Assembly: GCA_037962975.1 (NCBI GenBank)
Contig: CM075676.1
Coordinates: 47,664,001 to 47,728,000 of the forward strand
Origin: Clitoria ternatea
Taxonomy: Eukaryota; Streptophyta; Magnoliopsida; Fabales; Fabaceae
DNA: 64,000 nt
Direction: 5' to 3'
The notes beneath the pieces were generated by a model. That model had not been told where the DNA came from, made no database searches, and saw only the letters and a program-made list of their open reading frames with translations. How positions within the stretch are numbered: the first letter of the stretch is position 1; each line of letters starts with the position of its first letter. The translations under genes were made by a program, and so were the position numbers. This document shows, in pieces, positions 22,911-35,570 of this stretch.

Positions 22911-24270
22911 CTCGTATCTATATTTTGCACTAGTGTTTCTTTCATCCTTTCTAGTTTCTTTTTAATTTTCTTTGCATATTGTTTGAGTTTTTGTCAAATG
23001 AGCTTTGTGACTATGATTCTTGGGTATTAGAATTTTGAGTTTTCACTTTGTTCATAGGATTTTAGGTTCTTAAATTTTTTCTTATGAAGCCATAATCTTG
23101 TAGAGCCATGTTTAGGTGTGTTGGTGCACTTTGGAGCTTTCCCCCTTGTTTTCTAGGATTTTGGTATTTTTTGCCATAGCATGTTAGTTGGATTTCAAGT
23201 CATTAAAAATAATCATTTTTAATAGACTTTAAAGCTCCAAATCTTGTGTTGAAGCCATCTCAATTTTAGGTGGTGAATTGTGCTTGCTTTTAGGTTTCGT
23301 TAGTTTCCTTCTTTAGTTTTTTTCTTCTAGGTTAATTTTCAATTTTGTGTCCAACAACTAGGACCTATAATTTCTATGTTTGCATGTTGTTCCTCTTTAC
23401 ATTTTATATCTTTTAACATGTACCTTCCATGCCTAAACAAAATGGGAGAAGATGCAATAAGTGGTGGTAAGAAAAAGTGCTAAAAATTGAATATTTGAAC
23501 CTTGTTTTTGGGTAATTTTCATTAGGGCTGTTTGTTTTTTGTAAGTGTACTGCAAAAACAGTTTGTAAAAGGGGTAAAAGAAATATAAAAAGCAAAGAAA
23601 AGTATTAAAAAGAAAAAACTTGGACCCTTTTGGAAAAATATAAAGTTTCTAGGGTTCCTTGGAAAAAGTAAAGATTTTAGACCCCTAAAAAGAAATAAAA
23701 AGAAAAATATGAGCACCTTGTTTGTAATTATTTAAAAGCCCTTAATCATCATTTATAATTGTCTAAGAAACTCTAAAAATTCAATTTTGCACATTGGTAC
23801 CTTTTCTTACACAAATTTTGCATTCTAGGTTTCTAGGTCTTATTTTGTGTGCTTGCATCTTTTATGCATTTAATTTTTTTGTTTGCCCAAGTTTTGTCTA
23901 AATTTTTTTGGTCTCGGTAATTCCATTTCCAAAGTATAATCTCCATTCATTTTCTCTTTTATTGCTTTGAGTCATTCCTTTTGTCACATAAAATCCAATT
24001 TGAGTTACCCTTTTCTAATTTCACTTTTGTTCCTTGTCTTTATCTCTTCTAAAGTTTTGTCTTAGAGTTATCATATCCTTATAATTTTTTTTGGATAATT
24101 CTTAATTCAATATCTTGGGGGTAGCATACTTGAAACATAGAGGTAAAAGTGACATTGTTTGAGGTTAAGGAACTTGAACCAATTTGGAGGAGTGGTGAAA
24201 GTGAAACACTAGAGTGGAATGACCATTTTTTTGCTTTCCTATATTAATTGTGTTAACCATTGTTTGAGGA

Positions 24271-25600
24271 TATGCATAATCACCATAAGATCTTATAGAA
24301 TTAAAAATTGTTTGTTTTCTTTTGAGTTAACTTTTCCAAGAGTTATTTCATGTTTTGTTTTGTTTATTTCTAGAATGTATAAGTAATTTGAGAAGAGAAG
24401 TACACAAATGGTTAAAATAAAACTAAGATTTCAATTAATAATGAGAAATATTAGGTCTACATTTAGAAGACAAACAAAATTAATTATATAAGAGCAACAT
24501 AAAATGAAATGAAATGGGGTTTAAATGGAAGAGAGAAGCTACTCACTACTAAAATTAAGGAGGAAACAAAACATAAAAAAATGATTAAGCCCAATTCAAG
24601 ACTTTTACATACATGAAATGAAAAATGAACATAAAATAATTCAAATAACCACTCTAACAAACACAAACAATTAAAAATTCAGCAATTTATAATAGTTGAG
24701 CAAATTATCATATTACCAAGCTTTCCTTAAAAGAAAATATGTTTTAATACCTCTTTTCATACATTCCAACTTAAATCAAATAAAATTCTCATGGAACTTT
24801 TATGGATAGAAGGCGGTGTCGAATAAAAGCAAGGATCCTTGTTGAAAATGAATCCAATTGTCTAACAAGTAAAAGTAAAGAATGGAACAATCTTGATTTT
24901 GAATCAAATCAGTAATTAGAAGCTTGTTATATACTAAATTTTACCATTCCCACCCGAATATGTTGAAGAATCCTGTCAGGGGGTACCAATTACCATATTA
25001 ATGAGATTATTAAGTGAATCCTCGTGAGGTTTAAGCTGGTCATAAATTGTGCATCATGACTTATTGATTTTGCAACTCGGATTAGCATAATTCATGGCTT
25101 CTTGACCACCATTGTTGTTACTTAGCTTTGTTTGTCACAAAGGATAGTGAATAAAAAAATTGAAAGCAATCTGAGGGAGGAAAAAAGATTGAAAAGAATT
25201 CAAGAACTTGTCACATTCTTAGATTTAAGCTATAAAACAGAGTGTTTACTGAATGTAATAGTAAAATAATGACCACCTGTTATATTTTCATTAGCCTAGT
25301 GAAGCCAAAGAGCATAAAAGGCAAGGCCACTTTGATCTCCATATCTAACAAAGATCAAAGTCATGGGTGTTCCAAGTAACATTGGCTTAACATTTGTCCT
25401 AATGTAAGGCTATGTTGGCTATAACTCCCCCATATGCAAAGCTTGGTGATAAAGTAAGATCATTTTATGTTGTGACATTACTTAAGATTACACTAACTCA
25501 TTACATTAAGTCATACAAAAGAAAACATTGTTGTACAAAATATGATCTTAAATTCTCAACAGCACCATCTAAAACTAAAGATTTATAACAGTTAATGACA
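24271..25600. other. decayed non-coding sequence
   Basis: AT-rich sequence past the point where family-B similarity ends. I see no gene, RNA or clear element ends. Confidence 0.4.
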
Positions 25601-26230
25601 GTGGCATAGGACACGCCTAATAGCAACCCTAATAAATAATTAGTGTTCCTTTGGATTAGCTTTAACGCCCCCTTTATCCCTTTATTTTTATGAGATCTGT
25701 CTCATCAATTCTAGGAAGTTATCTCTATCCTCTATATTAGGAAATTATCCTTATTTATTAGATATCGGGTTGAGATCATGGTTGTTCTTTGATGTATGGC
25801 CTCAGAGCCCCCTTGTAATTCAAGTGACATTTTGAGTAATAAACCCTATTTTCTTAGAATAATTCTCTAGGGTTTGGTATTTACATGCTTAGAGTTAACA
25901 TTTTGGGCCTACTATAGGGCTCGATAAGACGGTTCCCACATCACAAAGAGAAGGATTGGCTCCAAGGAAGAAGAAGATGGTGACCACATATAGTAATCCC
26001 AGCCGTAGAAATGACGGAGACCCTAGGAGAACTAAGGAGGACATCAAGACAGGGACAATCAACTAGAAAAGGTTTTAACTCTCGTTAAAACATTGTAACG
26101 CACCATGAAAGAATTAAATAAGGAGAATAAGGATCTGAGAAATTATCGATAGGAGGAGAGAGAGGCTTCCAATTATCAAAAAACATTAATAACACAAGAA
26201 CAATTGAACTCAACAATTCTCTATAAATTA
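25600..26230 (+). mobile_element. relic of a gypsy LTR end, PBS-like site and gag start
   Basis: LTR-like text ends near TAGAGTTAACA (about 25898), followed by TTTGGGCCTACTATAGGGCTC, similar to the PBS region of several plant gypsy elements. A gag-like start follows (ATGGTGACCACATATAGTAA, from about 25978) but is soon broken by stops. The 5' limit of the LTR is not clear. Confidence 0.45.
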
Positions 26231-26269
26231 TATGATTCAACAATGTTCTTCAATTTATTATTGCATCAA

Positions 26270-26720
26270 GTTCTAAAGCCCCGAGTGAAGTCAGAAGTAA
26301 GGGCAAATAAGTGCTAAAACTTTGACTAATGGCTCGGGGGTAACGTTAAATAACTACTACGTTAAGTCCTAAAACTCTGATTGACAGCTCGGGAGTAACA
26401 ACAAATAATCACTACGTTAAGTCCTAAAACTCCAAGTGACAACTCACTGGTAACAACAAATAAGTCCTAAAACCCCTAATGACGAGTCAGGGGTAACGAC
26501 AAATAAGTCCTAAAACTCCAAGTGATGGAGTGACGGCTCAGGGGTAATAAGTCCTAAAACTTTGAGTGACAACTCGTAGGCAATGACAAATAAGTCCTAA
26601 AACCTCGAGTAACTGCTTGAGATAACGAAAAATAAGTCTTAAAACCTTAAGTGACGGCTCGAGGGTAACAACAAATAAGTCCTAAAACTCTAAGTGACGG
26701 CTCAGGAGTAACTACTGAAG
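26270..26720. repeat. minisatellite, unit about 45 bp
   Basis: About nine imperfect tandem units of the form AAATAAGTCCTAAAACTCCG / AGTGACGGCTCGGGGGTAAC. Units vary in length from about 40 to 55 bp. No conserved ORF; spacing and sequence both vary, so it is not a CRISPR array. It looks like the tandem repeat often found near the 3' end of gypsy elements. Confidence 0.85.
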
Positions 26721-28480
26721 CCACGACCTTTTTAAAGAGGAGATCCAATCCTAAGAGTAGCTAACAACAATAGAAGAATCAGAAAGGACAGGAAACTAGC
26801 AGTCAATTGGAAAGGCCCACACTAGGTAAAAAAGTCGTCGATAAAAGAACATACGAACTTGAAGAGTTAAAAGGAAGAAACATTTTTCATGGATGTAAAA
26901 CACTACACATTTAAAGGTGTATTATAGCTAAATGTAATGGGGCACTGTTTTTCCTACTCGAGGGGTTTTTTTCATTAGGTTTTCTCCCTAGAGGTTTTGA
27001 CAAGGCCCACCAGAATAGTAATAAGACAAGTACGACTCAGCTTATCAAAGTACAGTAAATCCTGGAATCCTGACCAAAGGAATAGTGGATGATTATGGCA
27101 ATGGTAGATAGCCAAGAAAATACATCTATATAATGTATAAGAGATATCCAATTAAGGGGCCTAGTGCAACACATTCAAATCTTGTAGTATAGGCAACTGT
27201 CTCTTGGTGTAGCGTGAGTGGGATTGCAACAACTAGTGTAGCTTTATGCGAAGCCCATTACCCTTTTGTCATGGCGTGCATGACAAAAATGACATTCTAT
27301 TTAGTAGGATGAATATTTAATTGAGCAATTGCTTTAATATGCTATGTTAGGATCCTACAAAATTTCAAGGAGGCCTTGAGTCTTCCATTTTAAAAGTTCC
27401 TTTATAACTTGATCTAGCAGACTTTAAAGGGAAAACTGACTTGGCATAATTTTGACTTTGCTGCAGACTATCTAGTTGGTAGACTTAAAGATCAGAGTGT
27501 GTCTCTATACTTTGTTGCAGGCTATCTAGCCAGCAGACTTAAAGATCAAAGCATATCTCTTGTCTTGGCATATTTCTAATTTCTAATTTGTTATTTTATG
27601 TTCAAGTAACAGACTTAGAGATCAGAGCTTCTTCTCTAAGCTTGTACGTGATCTTCATTGAACCAGACCTTCAGACTTACGCTTCACACACCTTCTTTCT
27701 CTACAACTCCTAGCGTAATTCCTCTTGACAGACTTAGAGTAAATTTAGGCTTCAAACAACTTTTAGAGATCTTCATGTCCTAGTTATTGCAATAGACTTA
27801 TACCTTAGTTTGTTGATCTTTGAATCCTTCTTCATAAGAATCATTAGCATTGAAGTTAAAGGAACTTCTTGCATTTGGCTTCCTTTTATGTGGATGACCA
27901 ACATAAATTAAAATCAGACTAGGGGGGAAACAGGGAATGACGGTGGTGCTATAATAATTGCCAGATGAAGGAAAACACTAAATTAAAATCAGCTTTAATT
28001 GTAATGGAATCATCACTTAAAGATTTACATCTTCCGAGATTTTAGTTAATTAAAAGAGATATTTAAGAGCAATAATCCTATGCAATGCATAGGTTAGCAA
28101 AACTGTTTAAACAATCGTACTTATATGGTATGCCCATGATACAGCATAGAAAACGCATAATTACTTGAAACGATTTTTGTAGCTAAAAGAACTGCAGTTA
28201 AAATAATATTTGATTTTTTTTTTAGGTAAACAATCATTGATTTTTTTGGTACATGTTACCTGAAACCATGGAAGATTTTAATAATAAATTAATTGATAAC
28301 ATGGGATTCCTCATCCGTTTCGTACGTCATATATTGGACCCAAATTAAATCGGCACCACACGCTTCGTTAAAATTATGAATACACAATCTGTGACTCACG
28401 TTTAAATTTCTATTTTGATTTTTTTCTTTCTTTCTTTTCCACTTTTAGTTGTAACGTGATACACGTTTTGGTGGTGGAGA
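26721..28480. other. decayed repeat sequence upstream of the MYB gene
   Basis: Non-coding. Between about 27460 and 27760 a phrase AGACTTAAAGATCAGAG recurs several times in diverged form. The part from about 27900 to the MYB promoter shows no repeat or gene. Confidence 0.45.
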
Positions 28481-28487
28481 TATATAG
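28481..28487 (+). promoter_or_regulatory. TATA box of the MYB gene
   Basis: TATATAG, about 148 bp upstream of the MYB start codon. An ACGT-core palindromic stretch (CGTGATACACG) lies about 25 bp before it. Both are plausible and unproved. Confidence 0.5.
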
Positions 28488-28628
28488 ATGAGGGTAAAGC
28501 AATGTTTTTTGTTCCAGCTACAACAGAATGACAATAGAGCCACTCATTCGGTCTCTCTGTCATTCTTAGAAACACATTCACACACACGCAAACAAACTAA
28601 AAACAGAGGTATAGTCAATAGATGAGAG

Positions 28629-28995
28629 ATGGTGAGAACCCCAAGCTGTGACAAAAATGGAGTGAAGAAAGGAACATGGACACCAGAGGAAGACAAGAAG
28701 TTGGTTGATTATATTACTAGGTATGGCCACTGGAATTGGCGCTTACTCCCCAAATTCGCAGGTAGAGACTATATCCATTCTCATTCTACTTAGGTTAATG
28801 GTGTTGGTTCAACAATTTCAAATAAAAAAGTATTTTAAAAAGAGATATGAACTCTTAATAGATTTCTAAAAAACATCTTTTTAAAATAAAAGATTTAGAT
28901 AAGTTAAATTCTGAGACACATTATGACTCAGGACCGGCATCCCTTTTGATTTGTTTTCTTGGCATTGTAGCAATTGGAAGGGTATATGTGTGTGT

Positions 28996-29055
<60 letters not shown>

Positions 29056-31057
29056 TGACTACTTATAGTCAATATTTGATAATGCATTGTATATAATTGA
29101 TTTGCTTTGTCAGGGCTTGCGAGATGTGGAAAGAGTTGCAGACTTAGGTGGCTGAATTACCTAAGGCCAAACCTCAAAAGAGGGAACTACACTAAAGAAG
29201 AAGAAGAAACTATTATCAAGCTGCACCGACATATGGGTAACAGGTTTGTTGTTGGTACACATTAATTTTATTATTGCGTCATACATTTGCAATGATTTTT
29301 GTTTCTAAATAGAGAAAGTAAATGAGTAATGAACTGAGGAGAGATAAAATTAAACAAATAAATTTGTCGTGTATTTATCTAATCCTACTACTTTCTTGAT
29401 AATTCAGTTCCTATATTCGTGGGTATTACTATTTATGTTCTGGAAACAACACTTTTTTTGGTGAACACATCTCGAAATTACATACAGGTAAAAAGTTAGA
29501 ATGTCAATCTATTTAAACATTGATCATATTTATATATTACTATTTGTAAATATAAATAAATTTTAATAATTTTTTTGATAATATAAATTATTAAAGGTTT
29601 TTTTAAATATATATCTTACATGTATATATTCCCAATACAATTTTGTATAGTAAATGATATAAAAAGTATTTTAAAAAATTACATCAAATATTTCATAATA
29701 TTAATATAAATAACTACACCATCAACCATTATTTTTAATATATATAAAATTAATTATTTTTACTTATATTTAAAATTATATGTACTAGTTTTTATCTTTT
29801 ATTTTCTGTTTATTTAAAACGAAATACATATTATGTTACTAGAAATAGAACACCATGTACAAATTATAATTAGTTAAATCTTTTAAATTTGTTGTTAAAG
29901 ATTGAAATACTGTAAACTGTTGAACCAAGAAATATATTTCTTTATCATCAATTAAATCATCGTTCAATACCCAACATTCTATTTTATTATCAATTCAATT
30001 ATCATTCACGTTTTTATTTTCCTTATCAACAAATAAATCACTTTACTTATAAGTTATAGATGACTCATTTCTAACAAAAACGATTCAGTTGATAGGATTA
30101 GGTATGATATTTTTAAAATTGATAAAATTTAAATATTTCTTCTTAGAAAGTATTAACTTGATAAACGGGACCACCAGCCCTCATCATTTTGCGAGCTTAA
30201 ATCATTTACATTAGTTTTACTCTCTTGTTTTGAAAGATCCTACGTATTAATGAAGGATTTATGGAGCATTTTTTTCTTTGTCAAAGCATATTTCTAAGGT
30301 TGATTTCTGAATTTGGTAAGTAGTTTTCTTAAGCTTTAAGCCCATGGAATTAACCCTAAAAAATACTTAGGAGAGAGAAAATCCACTTTAATTTTTACAT
30401 CTTATAAAAATTAGTCTTTAATTATTATCGTTGGGATGATACATTTTGTTTCACCTACGAAAATTACGTCTTATATTTCTTCCTTCCAATACTTATCATT
30501 ATTGCCCTATATATCAAGTATATATTTTATTAAACACTCCTAATTTCTTATAATTAATTAAATTGTTATTATATTTCATAAAAAAATTAAATAATTTCAG
30601 GGAATAAGACGAATATTTAACATGACTCAAACCTTTCCTTTTCACTAGCAGGTGGTCAGCCATTGCGGCTCAGATGCCAGGAAGAACAGACAATGAAATT
30701 AAGAATCATTGGCACACCAACCTCAAGAAGCGATCTCAACAAGAGTCCCTATCAAACACACCGAAGGACCAAGTCCCAATTGAACCAACTTCAATTACTC
30801 CTTCACAAAGCTTCAATACAACACAAGATTCACCCTCCAGCCAATCCTCTTCTAACATCACACTTTGTAAGACATTTACCAACAGCCAATCTCTGGCTCT
30901 GGAAGATGAATTTGCCTTTCTGGACGCAGACACGGATCTTGTTTGTGGAAACTTTTGGTTTGAACCTTATATGCTTGATATTTCTTATTTCCCCCCTAGT
31001 GAACCCGAATATTTTAGCCCATTTTTTGATGCACAACTTTGGAGTTATGATAACTAA
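28629..31057 (+). CDS. R2R3-MYB transcription factor (three exons)
   Basis: Exons 28629-28761, 29114-29243 and 30652-31057, all with GT...AG introns, join to 222 codons plus stop without a break. Intron positions are those usual for R2R3-MYB genes. R2 has tryptophans at residues 17, 37 and 57. R3 has Y70, W89 and W108, with the first tryptophan replaced by an aromatic residue as is usual in plants. Recognition-helix motifs LARCGKSCRLRWLNYL and MPGRTDNEIKNHWHT are intact. The R3 bHLH-binding signature is not matched. The C-terminal part is acidic (LEDEFAFLDADTDL) and ends near FWFEPYMLD, which recalls MYB13/14/15-type proteins; that subgroup call is tentative. It is a DNA-binding nuclear regulator. 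R2 has W35 where G is common (GHWNWR). Confidence 0.9.
28762..29113 (+). other. MYB intron 1 with TA microsatellite
   Basis: 352 bp intron. It carries a (TA)n run at about 28999-29053. Confidence 0.85.
28999..29053. repeat. (TA)n microsatellite
   Basis: About 27 uninterrupted TA units inside MYB intron 1. The tyrosine-isoleucine ORF over it is an artefact. Confidence 0.95.
29244..30651 (+). other. MYB intron 2
   Basis: 1408 bp, AT-rich, with no recognisable insert ends. Long for the second intron of an R2R3-MYB gene. The acceptor is TTCACTAGCAG. Confidence 0.8.
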
Positions 31058-31155
31058 TCTTAATTAAGGAGTTTTAGACGTAGTTTGTTATCAGTTATAC
31101 ATGGAATTTGTATAATGTGTACCAAACTTCGATATTTGTATAGGATAAGAAACAA

Positions 31156-31157
<2 letters not shown>

Positions 31158-31222
<65 letters not shown>
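31158..31222. repeat. (TA)n microsatellite downstream of MYB
   Basis: About 31 TA units about 100 bp past the MYB stop, probably in or next to the 3' UTR. Confidence 0.95.
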
Positions 31223-31224
<2 letters not shown>

Positions 31225-32111
31225 CAAAGTATCGTCTACTTTGATTTCCGAACGTAAGTCAAAATAATTTTCAATAATTTCTTTTCTCATTTCTTTGTTT
31301 GTGTAAGGTTGGAAAAATCGTCAGTACAAAATCTCTACTATCCTTTCTAATTAGCTAGTAGATGTTTTGTATCATCTCAATCAGAATTTGAAATTTATGT
31401 ATAGCGGTGTGTTAAAGTTGTAGTTGGATATTGATCGGTTAGATTAAAGCTAGTTGATGAGATTGGGTAAGCATCTTTTCTCCTGTAAATAATGGTGATT
31501 CCTTTTTTGTATCATCTTTTTAATAATGGATACATATAATTTTATGTTTGGATTGTTACCAACTTTTTCTTCAACTCAAAACTTTAGTAGGGTGTTAGTT
31601 GAGGAAGGTGCGTAGATTACTGTAAATTCTCTAAAATATGTATTTAATTTCTACATAAATAAAATTATAATATATTATATTTTAATATTCCCTACAATTA
31701 TTGAAGAAAGTTAGAGATGATAGGAAAGGATGTCCTTCCTTATCTCCTCAACATTTTTTGCCCCGAGTGGGGGCGGAAGAGTTCTTGACTTGAACTGTAT
31801 AAATAGGATAAAGATAATGATTTAGATATATTGACGGGTAAGTATAATGAACCAATTGTGGTCTATTTTCATTCCGCATGCAATATAGATCTTTTGAAAA
31901 AAACGAAAAATATTACTAAGACCCGTATGGACTTAATAAATTCATGATAGAAACACATGATAAGATGAACTACTATATCTTATCTTTATATAATAAGTTT
32001 ATCTTGTTGTTTATTATAACTTGTTGGTTTTTTATAATTTTTTTGACAAAAAGCTAGGTTAGGAATAGATAAAATAAAATAAGGAAGATGTGTATATTTT
32101 TTTTGAGTGTA

Positions 32112-32182
<71 letters not shown>

Positions 32183-33960
32183 TAATATTAAATATTAATG
32201 AGTTTATTCAACCTTTACCCTACACCAAACACGATAAAATAAGAATTTATCTAACTTTTATCTTATCTTGTGATCATATCCTATGCTATCATCTTTGTTT
32301 ATCATATTCTATTTTGTCCACCAACTAGACCCTTATCATTCAGTTTATCTTTCTCACCCAATGTGTATATCAACCTTGTTTGTGCATTCATAGTTAGTTA
32401 TGTCATGTTTAATGGTTTGTTTGATTCCTAGTTGAGATTTCCCAATCAGGGTTGGTCAGATGCAACTTTTCAATTCGTTGGTCATACAAAGTTGGACCAA
32501 CCTCAAACACCATACAAGATCAATATTAACCATCAAATGAATCAGTTTTCACAACTTTATTTTTACAATTAGTTACCAAATGGTTACTAAGTTCTAATAT
32601 TAGTTGTATGAAAATCAAATACTTTTTCTATTGCTTATATATACTTAGCCTTACATAGGGATTAGAATAGTTTATACCATCTGTTTGAGACTCATAACCT
32701 AAGTTATTTAAGGTGTAATTTGTCTCATTCTATTTAAGGTCTAGTTTGACATAACTTGTTTAATATAGGAATCAGGTCAAGACTTTTCAAAAAGCCTATT
32801 TATTTAAATAGGTCAAATTTAGGCTTTTGGAAAAGACTTTTCTAACTTGTAGAACCAACATTTTTAAGCTCTTATATAAATAATTTTATAATAAAATATA
32901 ATTTGTAATATATTATAATTTATAAATACATATGATATTTACTATGAATCATAGTTCATATAATCAAATTTCATTTAAATCACCTTTAATATGAAAATTT
33001 GATAATCAAATATATATTGTACTTAGGTTATTAGGATTTTTGAGACATATTAATTTGTTTAAGATAGACTCATTGATATATTTTAATATATGCTTGTTTT
33101 ACATTTCCATTTATAATAACTTAAAAATCAAGTTTTTACATAGGCTATCAATTGAAACTAGACTTTTATACAAGTCAAGTCATATACCTAAAAATATGTA
33201 TGTTGAACTACAACTCAAACTCAATCTCAAAATTAAGTAATAGATGAGAGGTCTAACTTGGTCCAACCTATTCTCATCTTTAGTCTTACTTAATCTTAAA
33301 TAAGATATATTACACTAAAAGCAAATATTAAATATTGTAAAAAATACGCACTAAATGAAAAATTTACTTATTTAAACAATGTAAAAAAATAAAGTATAAC
33401 ATGAAATTAAACGTGTTAGTGTTTGGAAAATTGAATCAGACAGGATGATTCGACCAAAATTCTAGTGTATCAATCATGTTACTAGTTTGGGTGGTCCAAA
33501 AAAGCAATGGAGCAAAAAATAGAACTTGTCAAACTGGTCCTGACCTAGCCAAAACTAGGCAAAAAGTACCAGTTTGAACTGGTCTTCTATCCAAACAATT
33601 ATTTTTTCTTTTTCTTTTAAAATTTTAATTTTAAGTACAAATTCATATATAAAATATATGTATGTATTACTATTATTTTATTATTTAAGGAATTATATAA
33701 AATGTATGTACAAATTACCATTTTATATAAAAAAATCATATAAGAATTCAAAATGCTGATGATGTTGGATTCAAGAGCCTGAAACAATGGAAGAGGCTGC
33801 CAACTTGTTCTTCACGATCATATATTTCCATGATTGCCTACTAGAACCTGAATTGCTTTAAGGAAGATGTCCAAAGCTTGATAATGTTGAGTTATAGTTG
33901 GTGAGGCAAAGAGTTAATGATTATGAAGTGTGTCGAGCTCTTTCTATATGTAAAAGGTAT
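31223..33960. other. AT-rich intergenic sequence
   Basis: No gene supported. Contains the ATT microsatellite below and scattered short AT repeats. Confidence 0.5.
32112..32181. repeat. (ATT)n microsatellite
   Basis: About 23 ATT units. The isoleucine-rich ORF over it is an artefact. Confidence 0.95.
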
Positions 33961-33964
33961 AAAG

Positions 33965-34450
33965 GGCCAAGGCTTGACAGATTTCAAGTGGTTTTCTACC
34001 AATGAAAATGATCTTTGAAGAGCCTATAAGTTATGGGAAAAATCAATCAAATGCTTATCACTCTTATCCAAAAGTGTGAGACCGCAACTAGTTTAAAGTT
34101 ATTCAAGCCTATTAGCTTATGCAACATTTCTTACAAGATTAAAATGAAGATTATTTCCAAGAGATTGCGAAGCACAATGAACAAGGTTGTTAGTCCATAC
34201 CCAGCCATCTTTGTTCCTTCAAGACAAGCTTTAGATAACATCTTAATTGTTTAAGAGGCTATACATTGATTTATGCGTAATATTAAAGGGACATGCTTGA
34301 CTATTAAATTTGATCTTAAAAAGATATATGATCGATTAAGTTACCGTGAAAGATACTTTGATCAAGATTGGGATACCAAATAATATAATTGATCCCATCT
34401 AGTATATATTTCATATCCACTCCTTCAATGTAAGTTTTATGGAATGATGA
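33965..34450 (+). pseudogene. LINE (L1-type) reverse transcriptase fragment
   Basis: An open stretch, 34033-34254, reads INQMLITLIQKCE, FKPISLCNISYKIKMKIISK, LRSTMNKVVSPY and AIFVPSRQALDNILIV, matching the first conserved blocks of plant L1 reverse transcriptase. Upstream, GPRLDRFQVVFYQ (about 33970-34005) matches the preceding block; downstream, TIKFDLKKIYDRL matches the next. Stops interrupt all three. No poly-A tail or target duplication was found, so the ends are unclear. Confidence 0.75.
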
Positions 34451-35570
34451 AGCCTATTAGTAACCTATTTTAGGTTATTTTTCTTAGGAATTTAGCCTTT
34501 TTAATTGTGTTTTCTTTTAAACATTTTTTCGTAAAAATGTTCTCATTCTCTTTAAATTTAAAACAATAATTTAGCCTTTTTAATTGTGTTCTCATTCTCA
34601 AATAATTGTATTTTTCAAGAAAAAGAGCCAAAAGTTAGAGTCTGAGAAAGAATCTCAAGGGGAGCTAATAGATTCAACTCGTGTAACAAGGAAAATACTT
34701 TTTGATTTTTCATCCGAACAAGAATGAGGAAGTGCTCGTTAGGACGAGAGGCTCACAATAGGACATACTTAAGTTCTCTAAAACATATTTTTTGGACATC
34801 TTGGAACTTTGGAGATGTGAGCTTAGGGAATTTGGGAGACATCGTACATTCTTCAAGGCCTTGGAGCTTCAGTTTAGGGTTTATTTCTCTTTTATCTTGC
34901 TTTGATGTTTCTAGGGTTAGCCACCATGATTATAAGTAGTTAAACCTTCTTTTTTGTTAGGATTCGACATGAATTGTTTAATTTTATGATGTTGTAGTAA
35001 ATATTTGTGTATGTTAATGCATTTATTTTAGCATTTCTTCTATCTTTGCCTAATGTGTATTTCAAATAGAAGAATGTTTATGCATGTGTTTGAGGTTTTC
35101 AAATAGGTTTAACGAATGAAATGCCTATTATTCTCTTCATCCGAGAATACAATTTATAATAATGGTTGTTAAAATATTTTCCTAATGTGAACCTTAACAT
35201 TGAATATTCAAGGGATTGATATTTGATGTTAAGATTTAGGACTTATTTTGTAAAGGATTAGGTTTAATGAAATTTATGTCACATTAACATGATTAAATTT
35301 GTAACCATATATAATAGGAACTTAACTAATTAAATAGAGTAGGGAAGTCTAATCTTAATATATTTACTTATTGTTTTTCTCACTTCTAATTACTTTTAGG
35401 TTGTGAAATTTAACATTTTCTTAACCAACAACCAATGAGCAAATCTTTGAACATATTGTGAATACTTTCTTTATGGTTTACAAGAAATTATTGTATTATT
35501 ATTGAATATGTTGTAAGTCCATTTGGTTTACAAGCAACTACAACCAATTTGGTACACTTGCCAAAGGACT
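34451..35570 (+). other. probable LTR of the Athila-like relic
   Basis: Non-coding sequence ending just before the PBS-like site. The 5' limit cannot be placed. Confidence 0.35.

Larger units (their letters stand above)
21687..22935. mobile_element. non-autonomous CACTA element carrying a gene fragment (Pack-CACTA)
   Basis: 1249 bp with inverted ends CACTAGTGGAGAAAA (left) and the complement of CACTAGTGCAAAATA (right). It is flanked by a 3 bp duplication TTT (21684-21686 and 22936-22938), the size expected for CACTA elements. Both sub-ends hold repeated hairpin units of the form TAAGCACGGTT...AACCGTGCTTGT, about five on the left and six on the right, as CACTA subterminal repeats. The middle holds, on the minus strand, a fragment of an OVATE-family gene and its pyrimidine-rich upstream sequence. 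No transposase is present, so it depends on another element for movement. Confidence 0.9.
17172..24270 (+). mobile_element. family-B LTR retrotransposon, 5' part, with two nested insertions
   Basis: It begins TGATGAGGACATAACC. The LTR runs 17172-17757, is interrupted by the solo LTR, resumes at 21450 and ends CTACATCA at 21517, about 654 bp without the insert. A degenerate initiator-tRNA-Met type PBS (TTGTATCATGAG) follows. The same LTR, inverted, is at 52982-53501 with a polypurine tract, which confirms the ends. The internal part (21518-24270, less the CACTA element) is not coding and matches the copy at 55.2-56.2 kb; the match stops near 24270. It interrupts the CACTA transposase. It is not a pair with the copy at 53 kb, because that one is in the other orientation. 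Confidence 0.78.

Noticed and set aside
26270..26720. Repeats with spacers
   Set aside because: Unit length and sequence vary gradually; a decayed minisatellite fits better.
31085..31290. ORFs of alternating isoleucine and tyrosine
   Set aside because: Translation of a (TA)n microsatellite.
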